A DNA stretch of 64,000 nt. Source: JBFMFH01 sp040752275 (GTDB lineage Bacteria > Acidobacteriota > Vicinamibacteria > Vicinamibacterales > JAKQTR01). The position numbers and the translations under genes were made by a program. The stretch spans positions 54,182 through 118,181 of the forward strand of contig JBFMFH010000112.1 of assembly GCA_040752275.1 (NCBI GenBank). Reading direction: 5' to 3'. The first letter of the stretch is position 1; the number at the start of each line of letters is the position of its first letter. This document shows, piece by piece, positions 8,487 through 18,451 of this stretch. Below the pieces are notes generated by a model, which saw nothing but the letters and a program-made list of their open reading frames with translations, did no database searches and was not told the origin of the DNA.

Positions 8487-9218
8487 CTAGGCTCCCGAGC
8501 CGCCCGATGAGACCGCGGCAAAGATGATGGCGATGATCCCGTAGACCACGAACAGGCCCGTGGCAATCGGGCCGGTCTTGCGGCGGTAGAGGACACTCAG
8601 ACCGATGGCGAGCAGGAACACCCACCACACGATGAACAGATCGACCGTACCGAGGAACTTGGCCACGAAGCTCGTCTCGTCGAGCATCGGCAGGAACACC
8701 GCCAGATTGGTGGCGCTCGACATCGACTCGCGGACGTAGTTCAAGGGTGCGACAAACAGCTGCTGAACGACGCTGATCGCGCCCGTGTGCACCACCACCG
8801 CGAAAGTCTGCTTGAACGACGAGTCACCCCCAAGGGCGGCGTTGAAGACGGCGAACAGGACGCCCGCGAGGGCCAGCGTCACCAGAGGCTGGAAGATGAG
8901 GATGCCCCCGACCGCCAGATACGGCGCGAACTTGGCCACGCTCTCCACCCGGGCGTAAGCCTCGTCGCTCACCTGTGTGCCGGACGACTCCATCGATCGG
9001 ACCGCCTGATCCAGCCAGGCCTGCTTGCCGACGTCCGTGTACAGAAACCCGCCGGTACACACGACGGCCACCAGGATCACGAGGGCCATCATCCCAAACC
9101 ACCTCGGCCGGGCCACCACATCGGCGAAGGTCTCCCGGGGCGAGGTCAAGATGCCCCAGACGCGGGCGGGCAGACTCTTGCCCTGAGGGGCGGGTGTCGC
9201 GGCAGGCGCTTCACTCAT
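8487..9218 (-). CDS. Yip1-domain integral membrane protein
   Basis: 243 residues from the ATG at 9218, preceded by AAAGGA; the longer upstream frame has no family similarity. A short Pro/Ala-rich cytoplasmic start leads into RVWGILTSPRETFADVV, a sequence typical of bacterial Yip1-domain proteins. Five or so membrane helices follow (about 45-65, 95-120, 135-160, 175-200, 215-238). Genes of this kind often precede MacA/MacB-like operons in acidobacteria and related groups, but no biochemical role is established. The stop is 4 bp before the adaptor start, so the two are translationally close. Confidence 0.78.
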   Translation of the reverse strand: MSEAPAATPAPQGKSLPARVWGILTSPRETFADVVARPRWFGMMALVILVAVVCTGGFLYTDVGKQAWLDQAVRSMESSGTQVSDEAYARVESVAKFAPYLAVGGILIFQPLVTLALAGVLFAVFNAALGGDSSFKQTFAVVVHTGAISVVQQLFVAPLNYVRESMSSATNLAVFLPMLDETSFVAKFLGTVDLFIVWWVFLLAIGLSVLYRRKTGPIATGLFVVYGIIAIIFAAVSSGGSGA

Positions 9219-9531
9219 GACGGGTCCTTTCGATGGAAGAACGTGCACACCCCGAGGGGCCAGCCGGCGCGTGTCGCAGGCGGTCCACAGGCCCCACAAG
9301 TCTCTAAGTGTAGACGATTTCGGCCGATTGTGTGTTCCATCGGCTGCCCGACGGGCTCATGCCCGGCGCCTCTTCTGCCGAAACTACGGGCTTGGAGCGG
9401 TAGTTGCACGAAGTCTATCTGCCCGCAGGGAGGCCTGAGACGCGAAGGTGCCATTGGTCGAACGACCCAGGCTGGTGCGCGCCCGGTGCCAGTTGCCCCG
9501 GGAATTGACCTAGACAGAAACGTAACCGACG
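9219..9531. other. Divergent intergenic region between the Yip1 gene and pilB
   Basis: 313 bp with no gene. It should hold the promoters for the leftward transporter operon and the rightward pil operon. The only recognisable element is a sigma-54-like -24/-12 sequence facing pilB (9393-9408) and a GTGTC box at 9271-9275. Confidence 0.6.
9393..9408 (+). promoter_or_regulatory. Candidate sigma-54 promoter for pilB
   Basis: TGGAGCGGTAGTTGCA fits the -24/-12 consensus TGGCACG-N4-TTGCA, with GG-to-GC spacing of exactly 12. The predicted start is near 9419, about 113 bases before pilB. A GTGTC box at 9271-9275 lies 119 bp upstream of the -24 GG, similar to the boxes at the pilA and module A promoters. 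PilR, encoded downstream, carries the GAFTGA loop needed to activate such promoters. Confidence 0.5.
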
Positions 9532-11265
9532 ATGGCCGTACGTATAGGGGAGCTGCTCCTCAAAGAGCAGCGCATCACACCCGACCAGCTCCAGCAGGGC
9601 CTGGCCTACCAGAAGTCCAACGGGGGCAAGGTGGGCACGGCGCTGGTCAAGCTGGGATTCGTCCGCGAGGACGACATCACGGGCCTCCTCAGCCGCCAGT
9701 ACGGCGTGCCGTCCATCAACCTGGACCAGTTCGACATCGACCCGGCGGTCATCAAGCTGGTGCCGGTCGAGACCGCCCAGAAGTACCAGATCATCCCCCT
9801 CAGCCGTGCTGGGGCCACGCTGACGATCGCCATGACGGACCCGACCAACGTGTTCGCCATGGACGACATCAAGTTCATGACCGGCTACAACGTCGAGCCG
9901 GTCGTCGCGGCCGAGGGCGCAGTCCAGCAGGCCTTGCAGCGGTTCTACGGCGCCGGCAAGTCCGTGGAGCCGAGCACCCTCGAGATGGCCTCGCGCGTGC
10001 TCCAGGAGATGCCAGGGGCGGTCGACGGGGACGTCGAAGTCCTCGACGAACTCGAGGAGATCAACGTCGAAGCCCTGATGCGGCAGGGGGAAGAGGCCCC
10101 GGTCATCCGGCTGGTCAACGCCCTGCTGATGTCGTCGATCCAGCGTGGGGCCAGCGACATCCACATCGAGCCCTACGAGAAGGAGTACCGCATCCGGTAC
10201 CGGATCGACGGCGTGCTGTACAACATCATGGCGCCGCCGATGAAGTTCCGCGACCCGGTCTCGTCGCGCCTGAAGATCATGGCGAAGCTGGACATTGCCG
10301 AGAAGCGGCTGCCCCAGGACGGGCGCATCAAGATCCGCTACAGCGATCAGGGACGTTCGAAGGAGATCGACTTCCGGGTCTCGGTGCTGCCCACGCTGTT
10401 CGGCGAGAAGATCGTGCTCCGCCTGCTCGACCGCGACAAGCTGATGCTCGACATGACGAAGCTGGGCTTCGAACCCGAGTCGCTCGCCCGCTTCGAGTCG
10501 GCCATCCGGAAGCCGTGGGGCATGGTGCTCGTGACCGGGCCGACGGGCAGCGGCAAGACCAACACGCTCTACTCGGCGATGTCGCGCATCAACACGCCCG
10601 AGACGAACATCATGACGGCGGAGGACCCGGTCGAGTTCAACCTGCCCGGGATCAACCAGGTGCAGATCCGGGAGACCATCGGCCTGAACTTCGCGGCGGC
10701 CCTGCGGTCGTTCCTGCGCCAGGACCCCAACATCATCCTCGTGGGGGAGATCCGGGACTTCGAGACGGCCGAAATCGCGGTCAAGGCGGCTCTGACGGGC
10801 CACCTCGTGCTCTCGACCCTGCATACCAACGACGCGCCGAGCACCATCAGCCGGCTCATGAACATGGGGATCGAGCCCTTCCTGGTGTCGAGCTCGGTCA
10901 ATCTGATCTGCGCTCAGCGCCTCGTGCGCCGCGTGTGCGCCAATTGCAGGCAGCCGAACCCGGTGCCGCCGCAGGCCCTGGCGAAGATCGGGTTCAGCGA
11001 TGACGACGCGCACGCGATCGTGCCGATGATGGGGACTGGCTGCGAGCGCTGCAACAGAACGGGCTACAAGGGGCGGGTGGGCCTGTACGAGGTCATGGAG
11101 GTCTCGGACGCTCTGCGCGAGCTGATCCTGATTGGGGCCTCGAGCCTCGAGCTGCGCAAGAAGGCCATCGACGAAGGGATGCTGACGCTGCGGGCGAGCG
11201 GGCTCCACAAGATCAAGGCGGGCGTCACGAGCGTCGAGGAAGTACTGAGGGAAACGGTCGTCTAG
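9532..11265 (+). CDS. pilB: PilB, type IV pilus extension ATPase
   Basis: 577 residues, the usual PilB/GspE length. An MshEN (GspE N-terminal) domain occupies about 1-150 (IGELLLKEQRI, LGFVREDDI). The ATPase core contains Walker A GPTGSGKT (336-343), the Asp and Walker B boxes (AEDPVEFNLPG; DPNIILVGEIRD) and the His box (TGHLVLSTLHTND). A tetracysteine zinc site is complete: C469-x2-C472 and C504-x2-C507. The hexamer powers pilin polymerisation at the inner membrane. It is the first gene of a pilB-pilT-pilC-pilS-pilR run with short gaps and a probable sigma-54 promoter upstream. Confidence 0.97.
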   Translation: MAVRIGELLLKEQRITPDQLQQGLAYQKSNGGKVGTALVKLGFVREDDITGLLSRQYGVPSINLDQFDIDPAVIKLVPVETAQKYQIIPLSRAGATLTIAMTDPTNVFAMDDIKFMTGYNVEPVVAAEGAVQQALQRFYGAGKSVEPSTLEMASRVLQEMPGAVDGDVEVLDELEEINVEALMRQGEEAPVIRLVNALLMSSIQRGASDIHIEPYEKEYRIRYRIDGVLYNIMAPPMKFRDPVSSRLKIMAKLDIAEKRLPQDGRIKIRYSDQGRSKEIDFRVSVLPTLFGEKIVLRLLDRDKLMLDMTKLGFEPESLARFESAIRKPWGMVLVTGPTGSGKTNTLYSAMSRINTPETNIMTAEDPVEFNLPGINQVQIRETIGLNFAAALRSFLRQDPNIILVGEIRDFETAEIAVKAALTGHLVLSTLHTNDAPSTISRLMNMGIEPFLVSSSVNLICAQRLVRRVCANCRQPNPVPPQALAKIGFSDDDAHAIVPMMGTGCERCNRTGYKGRVGLYEVMEVSDALRELILIGASSLELRKKAIDEGMLTLRASGLHKIKAGVTSVEEVLRETVV

Positions 11266-11280
11266 ACCTGGACGGAGCGT

Positions 11281-12399
11281 ATGACACATCGGCTGCCGGA
11301 ACTGCTGCGAACCACGTTGGACATGGGAGCGTCGGACTTGCACCTGACGGCGGGATCCCCACCCCAGGTGCGGGTCAACGGGAAGCTGCACCGCCTGCCC
11401 ATGGACGATCTGACGCCGTCGGACACCAAGCAGCTGGCCTACTCCGTGCTGACCGATGCCCAGAAGAAGCGGTTCGAGGAGACGCTCGAGCTCGACTTCG
11501 CGTTCGGTGTCCGGGGCCTGGCCCGGTTCCGGTGCAACATCTTCAGCCAGCGCGGCGCCGTCGCGGCCGCCTACCGGGTCATCGTCGAACAGATCCGCTC
11601 GCTGCGCCAGCTCGGGCTGCCTGACGTGGTGAGCACCCTGGCCGAGCGGCCCAATGGGCTCGTGCTGGTGACCGGGCCCACGGGCAGCGGCAAGTCGACG
11701 ACGCTGGCCGCGGTCATCGACAAGATGAACATGGAGCGGAAGGAACATATCCTGACGATCGAGGATCCGATCGAGTACATCCACCCGCACAAGAACTGCC
11801 TCGTGAACCAGCGCGAACTGTTGGTCGACACGTTGAGCTTCGCCCAGGCCCTGCGGTCGGCCCTGCGGGAAGACCCGGACATCGTCTACATTGGCGAGAT
11901 GCGGGACCTGGAGACGGTCGAATCGGCGCTCCGCATTGCCGAGACCGGCCACCTGACGTTCGCCACACTCCACACCAACTCGGCCGCCCAGACGATCCAT
12001 CGGATCATCGACGTGTTTCCCGCGCACCAGCAGGCGCAGATCCGCACGCAGCTCTCGATGGTGCTCGAAGGCATCGTCAGCCAGACCCTGGTGGAGCGGG
12101 CCGACGCCCGGGGTCGCGTGGTGGCGTGCGAGGTGCTGGTGCCGACGCCAGCCATCCGGAACCTGATTCGCGAGGACAAGGTGCACCAGATCTACTCGGC
12201 GATGCAGGCCGGTCAGGAGAAGCTCGGCACGCAGACGATGAACCAGGCACTGTCGAGCCTGTACCAGTCGGGCGTGATCACGCTCGAAGCGGCGCTCGAG
12301 GCCTCGTCGCTCACCGATGAGCTGCGCGACATGATCAACCGGCGGGTCGGCGTGGTGGCAGGCGCCGGCCAGGCTCGCCAGTTGGCGCACCGGCGGTGA
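11281..12399 (+). CDS. pilT: PilT, type IV pilus retraction ATPase
   Basis: 372 residues. PilT-type N-terminal domain (ASDLHLTAG), Walker A GPTGSGKS (132-139), Asp box IEDPIEYIHPH, Walker B DPDIVYIGEMRD and His box TGHLTFATLHTNS. The C-terminal AIRNLIREDK motif, needed for retraction in characterised PilT proteins, is intact. This predicts dynamic, retractile pili and twitching-type motility. It starts 15 bp after pilB. Confidence 0.96.
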   Translation: MTHRLPELLRTTLDMGASDLHLTAGSPPQVRVNGKLHRLPMDDLTPSDTKQLAYSVLTDAQKKRFEETLELDFAFGVRGLARFRCNIFSQRGAVAAAYRVIVEQIRSLRQLGLPDVVSTLAERPNGLVLVTGPTGSGKSTTLAAVIDKMNMERKEHILTIEDPIEYIHPHKNCLVNQRELLVDTLSFAQALRSALREDPDIVYIGEMRDLETVESALRIAETGHLTFATLHTNSAAQTIHRIIDVFPAHQQAQIRTQLSMVLEGIVSQTLVERADARGRVVACEVLVPTPAIRNLIREDKVHQIYSAMQAGQEKLGTQTMNQALSSLYQSGVITLEAALEASSLTDELRDMINRRVGVVAGAGQARQLAHRR

Positions 12400-12424
12400 T
12401 GGCAGGAGTGAAGGGACAACGATC

Positions 12425-13642
12425 ATGCCGACTTTCGCGTACTCTGGACGGACACGGGCAGGAGAACTCGTCAGCGGCGAACGGGCAGCCGACACCATGG
12501 AGAGCGCCGTTGCGGCACTGAGGCGCGAGCAGGTCCTGGTGACGCGTATCGCACCAGCCAGGGCCCGGACGGACACCCAGCCGAAGCCGGCCAAGCGGAG
12601 CGGGAAGAGGGTCGCGGCGCGGAACCTCGCGATCTTCACGCGCCAGTTCTCGGTCATGATTGACGCCGGGTTGCCGCTGGTCCAGTGCCTCGAGATCCTC
12701 GGCAACCAGGAAGAGGACAAGCGCTTCGCACAGATCATCCTGCAGACCCGCGCAGACGTGGAATCGGGCGCGGCCGTGGCCGATGCCATGCGCAAGTACC
12801 CGAACGCATTCGACTCGCTCTACACCAACATGGTGGCCGCCGGTGAGGCCGGCGGCATCCTGGACACGATTCTCAAGCGCCTGGCCGTCTACATCGAGAA
12901 GAACGTCAAGCTCGTGAGCCAGGTCAAGTCGGCCATGATCTACCCGGTGGCCGTCATTTCGATTGCCATCATCGTCGTCGCCGTGATTCTCTGGAAGGTG
13001 ATTCCTACCTTCGCGGCGCTGTTCGCCGGCCTCGGCGCCACCTTGCCGCTGCCGACCCTGATCGTCATCTGGATGAGCAACACGCTCGTCAAGTTCATGC
13101 CGTTCATCATCGCCGGACTCGTGGCGGCGGCGTGGGGCCTCCGCCAGTACTATGCGACGAGCGGCGGGCGGCGGGTGATCGACGGCATGCTGCTGAAAGC
13201 CCCCGTGCTGGGCATCATCCTCAGGAAGATCGCGGTCGCCCGCTTCTGCCGGACCCTCTCGACGCTCATCAGCTCGGGCGTGCCGATCCTCGACGGCCTC
13301 GACATCACGGGCAAGACGTCAGGCAACGCGGTCATCGAGGATGCCATCCTGTCGACGCGGAAGAGCATCGAGCGGGGCGAGACCATCGCGGCGCCCCTCA
13401 AGGAAACAGGGGTGTTCCCGCCGATGGTCGGCCAGATGATCGGCGTCGGCGAAGCGACCGGCGCGCTGGATGCGATGCTCGCCAAGATCGCGGACTTCTA
13501 CGAGGAGGAAGTCGACACGGCGGTAGCCGGCCTCCTCACGCTCCTCGAGCCGTTGATGATCGGATTCCTCGGCCTCGTGGTCGGGGGCATTGTCATCGCG
13601 ATGTACATGCCGATCTTCGACCTGATCTCCAAGCTGACCTGA
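12425..13642 (+). CDS. pilC: PilC, type IV pilus inner-membrane platform protein
   Basis: 405 residues with the duplicated GspF/T2SSF domain: cytoplasmic helical bundles (about 65-190 and 270-370) alternate with three membrane segments near 170-195, 215-240 and 375-400. Family motifs include FTRQFSVMIDAGLPLVQCLEIL in the first repeat and FCRTLSTLISSGVPILDGLDI in the second. It anchors the motor ATPases to the growing pilus. It is 25 bp after pilT and 12 bp before pilS. Confidence 0.96.
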   Translation: MPTFAYSGRTRAGELVSGERAADTMESAVAALRREQVLVTRIAPARARTDTQPKPAKRSGKRVAARNLAIFTRQFSVMIDAGLPLVQCLEILGNQEEDKRFAQIILQTRADVESGAAVADAMRKYPNAFDSLYTNMVAAGEAGGILDTILKRLAVYIEKNVKLVSQVKSAMIYPVAVISIAIIVVAVILWKVIPTFAALFAGLGATLPLPTLIVIWMSNTLVKFMPFIIAGLVAAAWGLRQYYATSGGRRVIDGMLLKAPVLGIILRKIAVARFCRTLSTLISSGVPILDGLDITGKTSGNAVIEDAILSTRKSIERGETIAAPLKETGVFPPMVGQMIGVGEATGALDAMLAKIADFYEEEVDTAVAGLLTLLEPLMIGFLGLVVGGIVIAMYMPIFDLISKLT

Positions 13643-13654
13643 CGAGGCGGGAGC

Positions 13655-15313
13655 ATGTCGGGGCGACCGCTGCGGCAGAAGCTGACGGTACTCATTGCCG
13701 TCAGACTCATCGTCGGCACGCTGCTGCTGGGCTCCGCCATCCTGGTCCAGTTGAGCGCGCGGCCCGACTTCGATGCGCGCCCCCTCTACGGCCTCATCGG
13801 CGTCGCGTTCGGCCTCTCCGCCATCGCGTCGCTGAGCCTCCGGCTCGTCGACTGCCGCCCCTGGCTGGTCGACCTGCAACTCGCGCTCGATGCCCTCCTG
13901 ATCTCGGCCTTCGTGTGGACGACGGGGGGTGTCACGAGCTACTTCTCGACGCTGTACGTGCTGCCAATCATCGGCGCGGCCACGATCCAGCATCGACGCG
14001 GCGCCGTGCTCCAGGCCTCGGCCAGTTCCCTGCTCTACGCGCTGCTCGTCGTCCTCCAGTACTCGCTGGCCCCCGGTCAGCCGTGGACCGCCTGGGGCGG
14101 CCCTGAGCTCATCGCCGTGCCGGTGCCGGCCGTGGCTCAGTACACCGTCGTCATCAACATGCTGGGCCTCCTGGCCGTGGGCTGGCTCAGCGGATCGCTC
14201 GCCGAACGCCTGCGGCGGGCAGACGTGCGACTGGCTGACGCCTCGACGGAGATCGCCAATCTCCAGGCGTTCAACCAGCGGGTCATCGATAGCCTGACCA
14301 TGGGCCTCGTCACGACCGACCTTGCCGGGCGCATGTTGACCTTCAACCCGGCGGCGTCGGCCATCACCGGACACTCCTCCGAGGTGGCCATCGGGCAGTT
14401 CGCCGCCGAGGTGCTGCAGCTTCCGCCGGCGTTCGTCGCCGAGCTGGAGGCCGAGCGACGCGACCCAGGAAACCGGCGGGCCGATTACCGGTACCGCCGG
14501 ACCGATGGCCGCGAGATCGACCTCGGGTTGAGCGCCACGCCGCTGCAGGGGCCGACGGGGACGGCGGGGCTGCTGTTCACCTTCCAGGACGTGACCAAGA
14601 TCCGCCGCCTCGAGCGGGACGCCCGGTTGCAGCAGCGGCTCGCGGCGGTGGGCGAGATGGCGGCGGGCATTGCGCACGAGATTCGCAACCCCCTGGCGTC
14701 GATGTCCGGGTCCATCCAGATCCTGCGCGACGAACTGCTCCTCTCGCAGGAGCAGGCGCAACTGCTGGACATCGTCCTGCGCGAGTCAGGCCGGTTGAAC
14801 CAGACGATTCAGAGCTTCCTTGCCTATGCGCGGCCCCAGCGCTTCAACATCACGACCCTGGACCTCCGGCGGGTCGTCGGCGACACAGCGGTGCTGCTGC
14901 GAAACAGCTCTGAGGTCGCGCCGCACCACACGATCGACGTCAACGTGCCGGACGACGCGGTGAAGTGCGATGCCGACGAAGGACAGATCCGCCAGATCCT
15001 GTGGAACCTGTCGACCAACGGCCTGCGCGCCATGCCGACCGGGGGCCGCCTGCGCCTGACGGTGCGCCAGGGCGCCGGCGGCAGCGAGGCCGTCCTGATC
15101 GTGGCCGACGAAGGCGTCGGGATCGCCGAGGAGGACCTGGACTCCATCTTCCAGCCGTTCCATTCGACCTTCAGCAAGGGGAGTGGCCTCGGCTTGGCGG
15201 TCGTGCACCGCATCGTTCGCGACTACGAAGGTGAGATCCAGGTGACCTCCAAGCCCGGTGCAGGTACGATTGTGGAGGTTCGGCTGCCGGTGCGCGAGGC
15301 CGGAACGACCTGA
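13655..15313 (+). CDS. pilS: PilS-like membrane sensor histidine kinase
   Basis: 552 residues. The N-terminus has about six membrane helices (residues 10-185) as in PilS, which senses inner-membrane pilin levels in Pseudomonas. A PAS domain (about 205-310) and a HisKA domain follow; the latter carries AHEIRNPLASM with the phospho-acceptor at about H341. The HATPase has an N box (LWNLSTNGLRA), DEGVGI and GSGLGLAVV. It is encoded next to its probable partner pilR, as in Pseudomonas and Myxococcus. The input signal here is inferred, not shown. Confidence 0.93.
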   Translation: MSGRPLRQKLTVLIAVRLIVGTLLLGSAILVQLSARPDFDARPLYGLIGVAFGLSAIASLSLRLVDCRPWLVDLQLALDALLISAFVWTTGGVTSYFSTLYVLPIIGAATIQHRRGAVLQASASSLLYALLVVLQYSLAPGQPWTAWGGPELIAVPVPAVAQYTVVINMLGLLAVGWLSGSLAERLRRADVRLADASTEIANLQAFNQRVIDSLTMGLVTTDLAGRMLTFNPAASAITGHSSEVAIGQFAAEVLQLPPAFVAELEAERRDPGNRRADYRYRRTDGREIDLGLSATPLQGPTGTAGLLFTFQDVTKIRRLERDARLQQRLAAVGEMAAGIAHEIRNPLASMSGSIQILRDELLLSQEQAQLLDIVLRESGRLNQTIQSFLAYARPQRFNITTLDLRRVVGDTAVLLRNSSEVAPHHTIDVNVPDDAVKCDADEGQIRQILWNLSTNGLRAMPTGGRLRLTVRQGAGGSEAVLIVADEGVGIAEEDLDSIFQPFHSTFSKGSGLGLAVVHRIVRDYEGEIQVTSKPGAGTIVEVRLPVREAGTT

Positions 15314-15434
15314 GAGGCAGGCGTCGCGGGAGATGCCCGGACGTGTGGAGGCAGCGTCATGAATGTGCAGCGTCGAGCTCGCCGGACTGGGAGCTCGGGA
15401 CCCGACACGGACGGCCAATAGCGGCAGCCGACTC

Positions 15435-16850
<1,416 letters not shown>

Positions 16851-16879
16851 CCGACCCGGTTCCGCTACTGTTCGTCGAA

Positions 16880-16922
16880 CACTGACAATTCCTGTCATCG
16901 CTGGTGACGCTGGCTGTCAGTG
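16880..16922. promoter_or_regulatory. Candidate PilR-binding region upstream of pilA
   Basis: A 43-bp block bounded by CACTGACA and TGTCAGTG (inverted). It contains two direct CTGTC boxes (16892-16896 and 16914-16918) and one on the other strand (16884-16888). The inner pair TGACA-N5-TGTCA is a perfect palindrome. It lies about 100-130 bp upstream of the -24 element, the normal distance for a sigma-54 enhancer. Pseudomonas PilR recognises TGTC-containing sites; binding here is inference. No T-run follows, so it does not look like a pilR terminator. Confidence 0.45.
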
Positions 16923-17014
16923 CGCTGGCGGCCTGGCGGGAAGGTGATCGCGAGGTTGTTACTCAAGTGTTTATCTTGCAGTAGCTTAGCGAACCGATCC
17001 GAGCCTGGTCGAGT

Positions 17015-17030
17015 TGGCCCGACGCTTGCT
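17015..17030 (+). promoter_or_regulatory. Sigma-54 (-24/-12) promoter of pilA
   Basis: TGGCCCGACGCTTGCT matches TGGCACG-N4-TTGCT except at one position, with correct GG-to-GC spacing of 12. Transcription would start near 17041, leaving a leader of about 96 bases with GGGGAG before the pilA ATG. Major pilin genes in Pseudomonas and Myxococcus are sigma-54/PilR dependent, and pilR is the gene immediately upstream. Confidence 0.75.
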
Positions 17031-17136
17031 AGTACCGTTGTCGCCCGCCAGTCAGACGGGCGGTACGGCCGCGCGGATGGCTGCGGCTCGCGAGATTCGG
17101 ATACAACGGGCAGATTCCTGAAGGGGAGAAGACACC

Positions 17137-17664
17137 ATGAAGAGCAACAAAGGGTTCACGCTGATCGAGCTGCTGATCGTCGTCGCGATCATCGGCATCA
17201 TCGCCGCGATCGCGGTTCCTGGCCTGCTCCGCGCCCGCCAGTCGGGCAACGAGGCCGGGGCCATCGGTTCGCTGCGCGCCATCAACAGTGCGCAGTCGAC
17301 CTACGCGGCCAGCTGCGGCAACGGCTTCTACTCGCCGACGCTGACCAACCTCGGCACGGCGCCGGCCAGCGGCACGGCGTTCATCAGCCCCGACCTGGGC
17401 AGCGCGGCCAGCGTGGTCAAGAGCGGCTACACGGTGACCATGGGCAGCTCGACCGGCGTGGCGGCTTCGGCTCCGGCGTCCTGCAACGGTCTCGCGGCCG
17501 GTGCGGTGGTGCAGGGCTACAATGCGACCGCGGCCCCGACGGCCGGCGGCGGCACCCGCTCATTCGGCACGAACACGACCGGGACGATCTTCCAGGCTGT
17601 TCAGCAGGCCGCGCTGGCGATGACCGACACGACGGCTCCGGCTGGCGCGACGCCGATCCAGTAG
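17137..17664 (+). CDS. pilA: Major type IV pilin PilA
   Basis: 175 residues. The type IVa prepilin leader MKSNKG is cut before Phe7, with Glu at mature position 5 and the hydrophobic stem TLIELLIVVAIIGIIAAIAV. The globular part has two cysteines (C60 and C116), likely a disulfide. The tail ends in ALAMTDTTAPAGATPIQ. It has its own sigma-54 promoter and strong Shine-Dalgarno. Its place after pilR and the presence of a second pilin downstream suggest that this is the main filament subunit. The alternative is that either copy dominates under different conditions. Confidence 0.95.
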   Translation: MKSNKGFTLIELLIVVAIIGIIAAIAVPGLLRARQSGNEAGAIGSLRAINSAQSTYAASCGNGFYSPTLTNLGTAPASGTAFISPDLGSAASVVKSGYTVTMGSSTGVAASAPASCNGLAAGAVVQGYNATAAPTAGGGTRSFGTNTTGTIFQAVQQAALAMTDTTAPAGATPIQ

Positions 17665-17711
17665 CACGCCGGGCGGCACGGCGACTTCTTCCCCGACTGG
17701 GAAGCCCCGAG

Positions 17712-17740
17712 AGGGATGCTCGCACGATGCGGGCATCCCT
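17712..17740 (+). terminator. Hairpin between the two pilin genes (weak terminator or attenuator)
   Basis: AGGGATGC and GCATCCCT pair as an 8-bp stem around a 13-base loop, followed by TTTC only. The short T-run suggests partial termination or mRNA stabilisation after pilA, which would lower expression of the second pilin relative to the first. Confidence 0.5.
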
Positions 17741-17842
17741 TTCGGCGTCTCAGGGGTGAGTCGCCCGGCGCCGTCGGTCGACCGAGAGGCCGGATCCCCG
17801 GACCCGGCTGAACCTTGCTCCTCCGCGTAGAGAGGACCCATC

Positions 17843-18379
17843 ATGCGCCGGACTGATCTCCGTGGCTTCACGCTGGTCGAACTGGTGATCGTTGCAGCCC
17901 TGCTGGTCATCGTCGCGGCGATCGCCATGCCGTCGCTCTTCCGGGCCAGGCGATCGGGCAATGAATCGGCGGCGATCAGCTCTCTTCGCAGCATCGTCAG
18001 CGCCCAGTACTTGTACGCGTCGACGTGCGGAGACGGCTTCTTCGCGCCGTCGCTGGCGGTGCTCGGTCAGGCCGCGCCGGCGGGAGTGTCCTTCCTGGGG
18101 CCGGACCTCGGCGCCGGCGACTCGGTTGTGAAGTCCGGGTATACCGTGACCATGGGAAGCTCCTCAGGTCCCTCCGCGGAAGCCCCGCCTTCGTGCAACG
18201 GCCTCGGGGCTGGACAGGACGTGCGAGCCTTTTGGGCGACCGCGACGCCGACCGCCACCGCCGGATCGGTGGCCTATGGTGTCAACACCGTGGGTACGGT
18301 CTACTACGCGCTGCAGGAGACCGCGCTGGCGATGACCGACACGACGGCCCCGGCCGGGGCGCTGCCGATTCCGCAGTAA
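17843..18379 (+). CDS. Second type IV pilin (PilA paralog)
   Basis: 178 residues. Leader MRRTDLRG precedes FTLVE; the stem is LVIVAALLVIVAAIAMPSLF. It tracks PilA throughout: both have SGNE after the stem, a cysteine pair (C62, C118), KSGYTVTMGSS and the ending ALAMTDTTAPAGA. It clearly arose by tandem duplication and then diverged in the loop regions. It has no obvious sigma-54 promoter, so it is probably expressed by read-through of the pilA hairpin or from an unseen start. It could be a minor subunit or an alternative filament. Confidence 0.9.
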   Translation: MRRTDLRGFTLVELVIVAALLVIVAAIAMPSLFRARRSGNESAAISSLRSIVSAQYLYASTCGDGFFAPSLAVLGQAAPAGVSFLGPDLGAGDSVVKSGYTVTMGSSSGPSAEAPPSCNGLGAGQDVRAFWATATPTATAGSVAYGVNTVGTVYYALQETALAMTDTTAPAGALPIPQ

Positions 18380-18391
18380 CGGCAGACCACG

Positions 18392-18421
18392 CTTGACGTG
18401 GATCCCCGGAAGCCGCTACAA
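18392..18421 (+). promoter_or_regulatory. Possible sigma-70 promoter for the VKOR fusion gene
   Basis: TTGACG (18392-18397), an 18-bp spacer and TACAAA (18416-18421). The -35 is good and the -10 is weak. If used, transcription starts near 18428, downstream of the earliest in-frame GTG (18398), which supports the ATG at 18452 as the real start. Confidence 0.35.
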
Positions 18422-18451
18422 CTGCGGGAGGGCGCCGAAGGCGCGACACCC

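Noticed and set aside
8787..11003. 738-codon plus-strand frame over the Yip1 gene and pilB
   Set aside because: Crosses the start of pilB in another frame and runs antisense to the Yip1 gene. Composition is Arg/Gly/Pro-rich noise.
9415..12795. 1126-codon open frame on the minus strand across pilB, pilT and pilC
   Set aside because: It is antisense to three clearly conserved genes. Its protein is Arg/His/Leu-rich with no recognisable domain, as expected from GC-rich third positions read backwards.
16880..16922. Inverted repeat after pilR as a terminator
   Set aside because: The outer arms would enclose a loop of 27 bases and no T-run follows. The TGTC boxes fit a regulatory site better.
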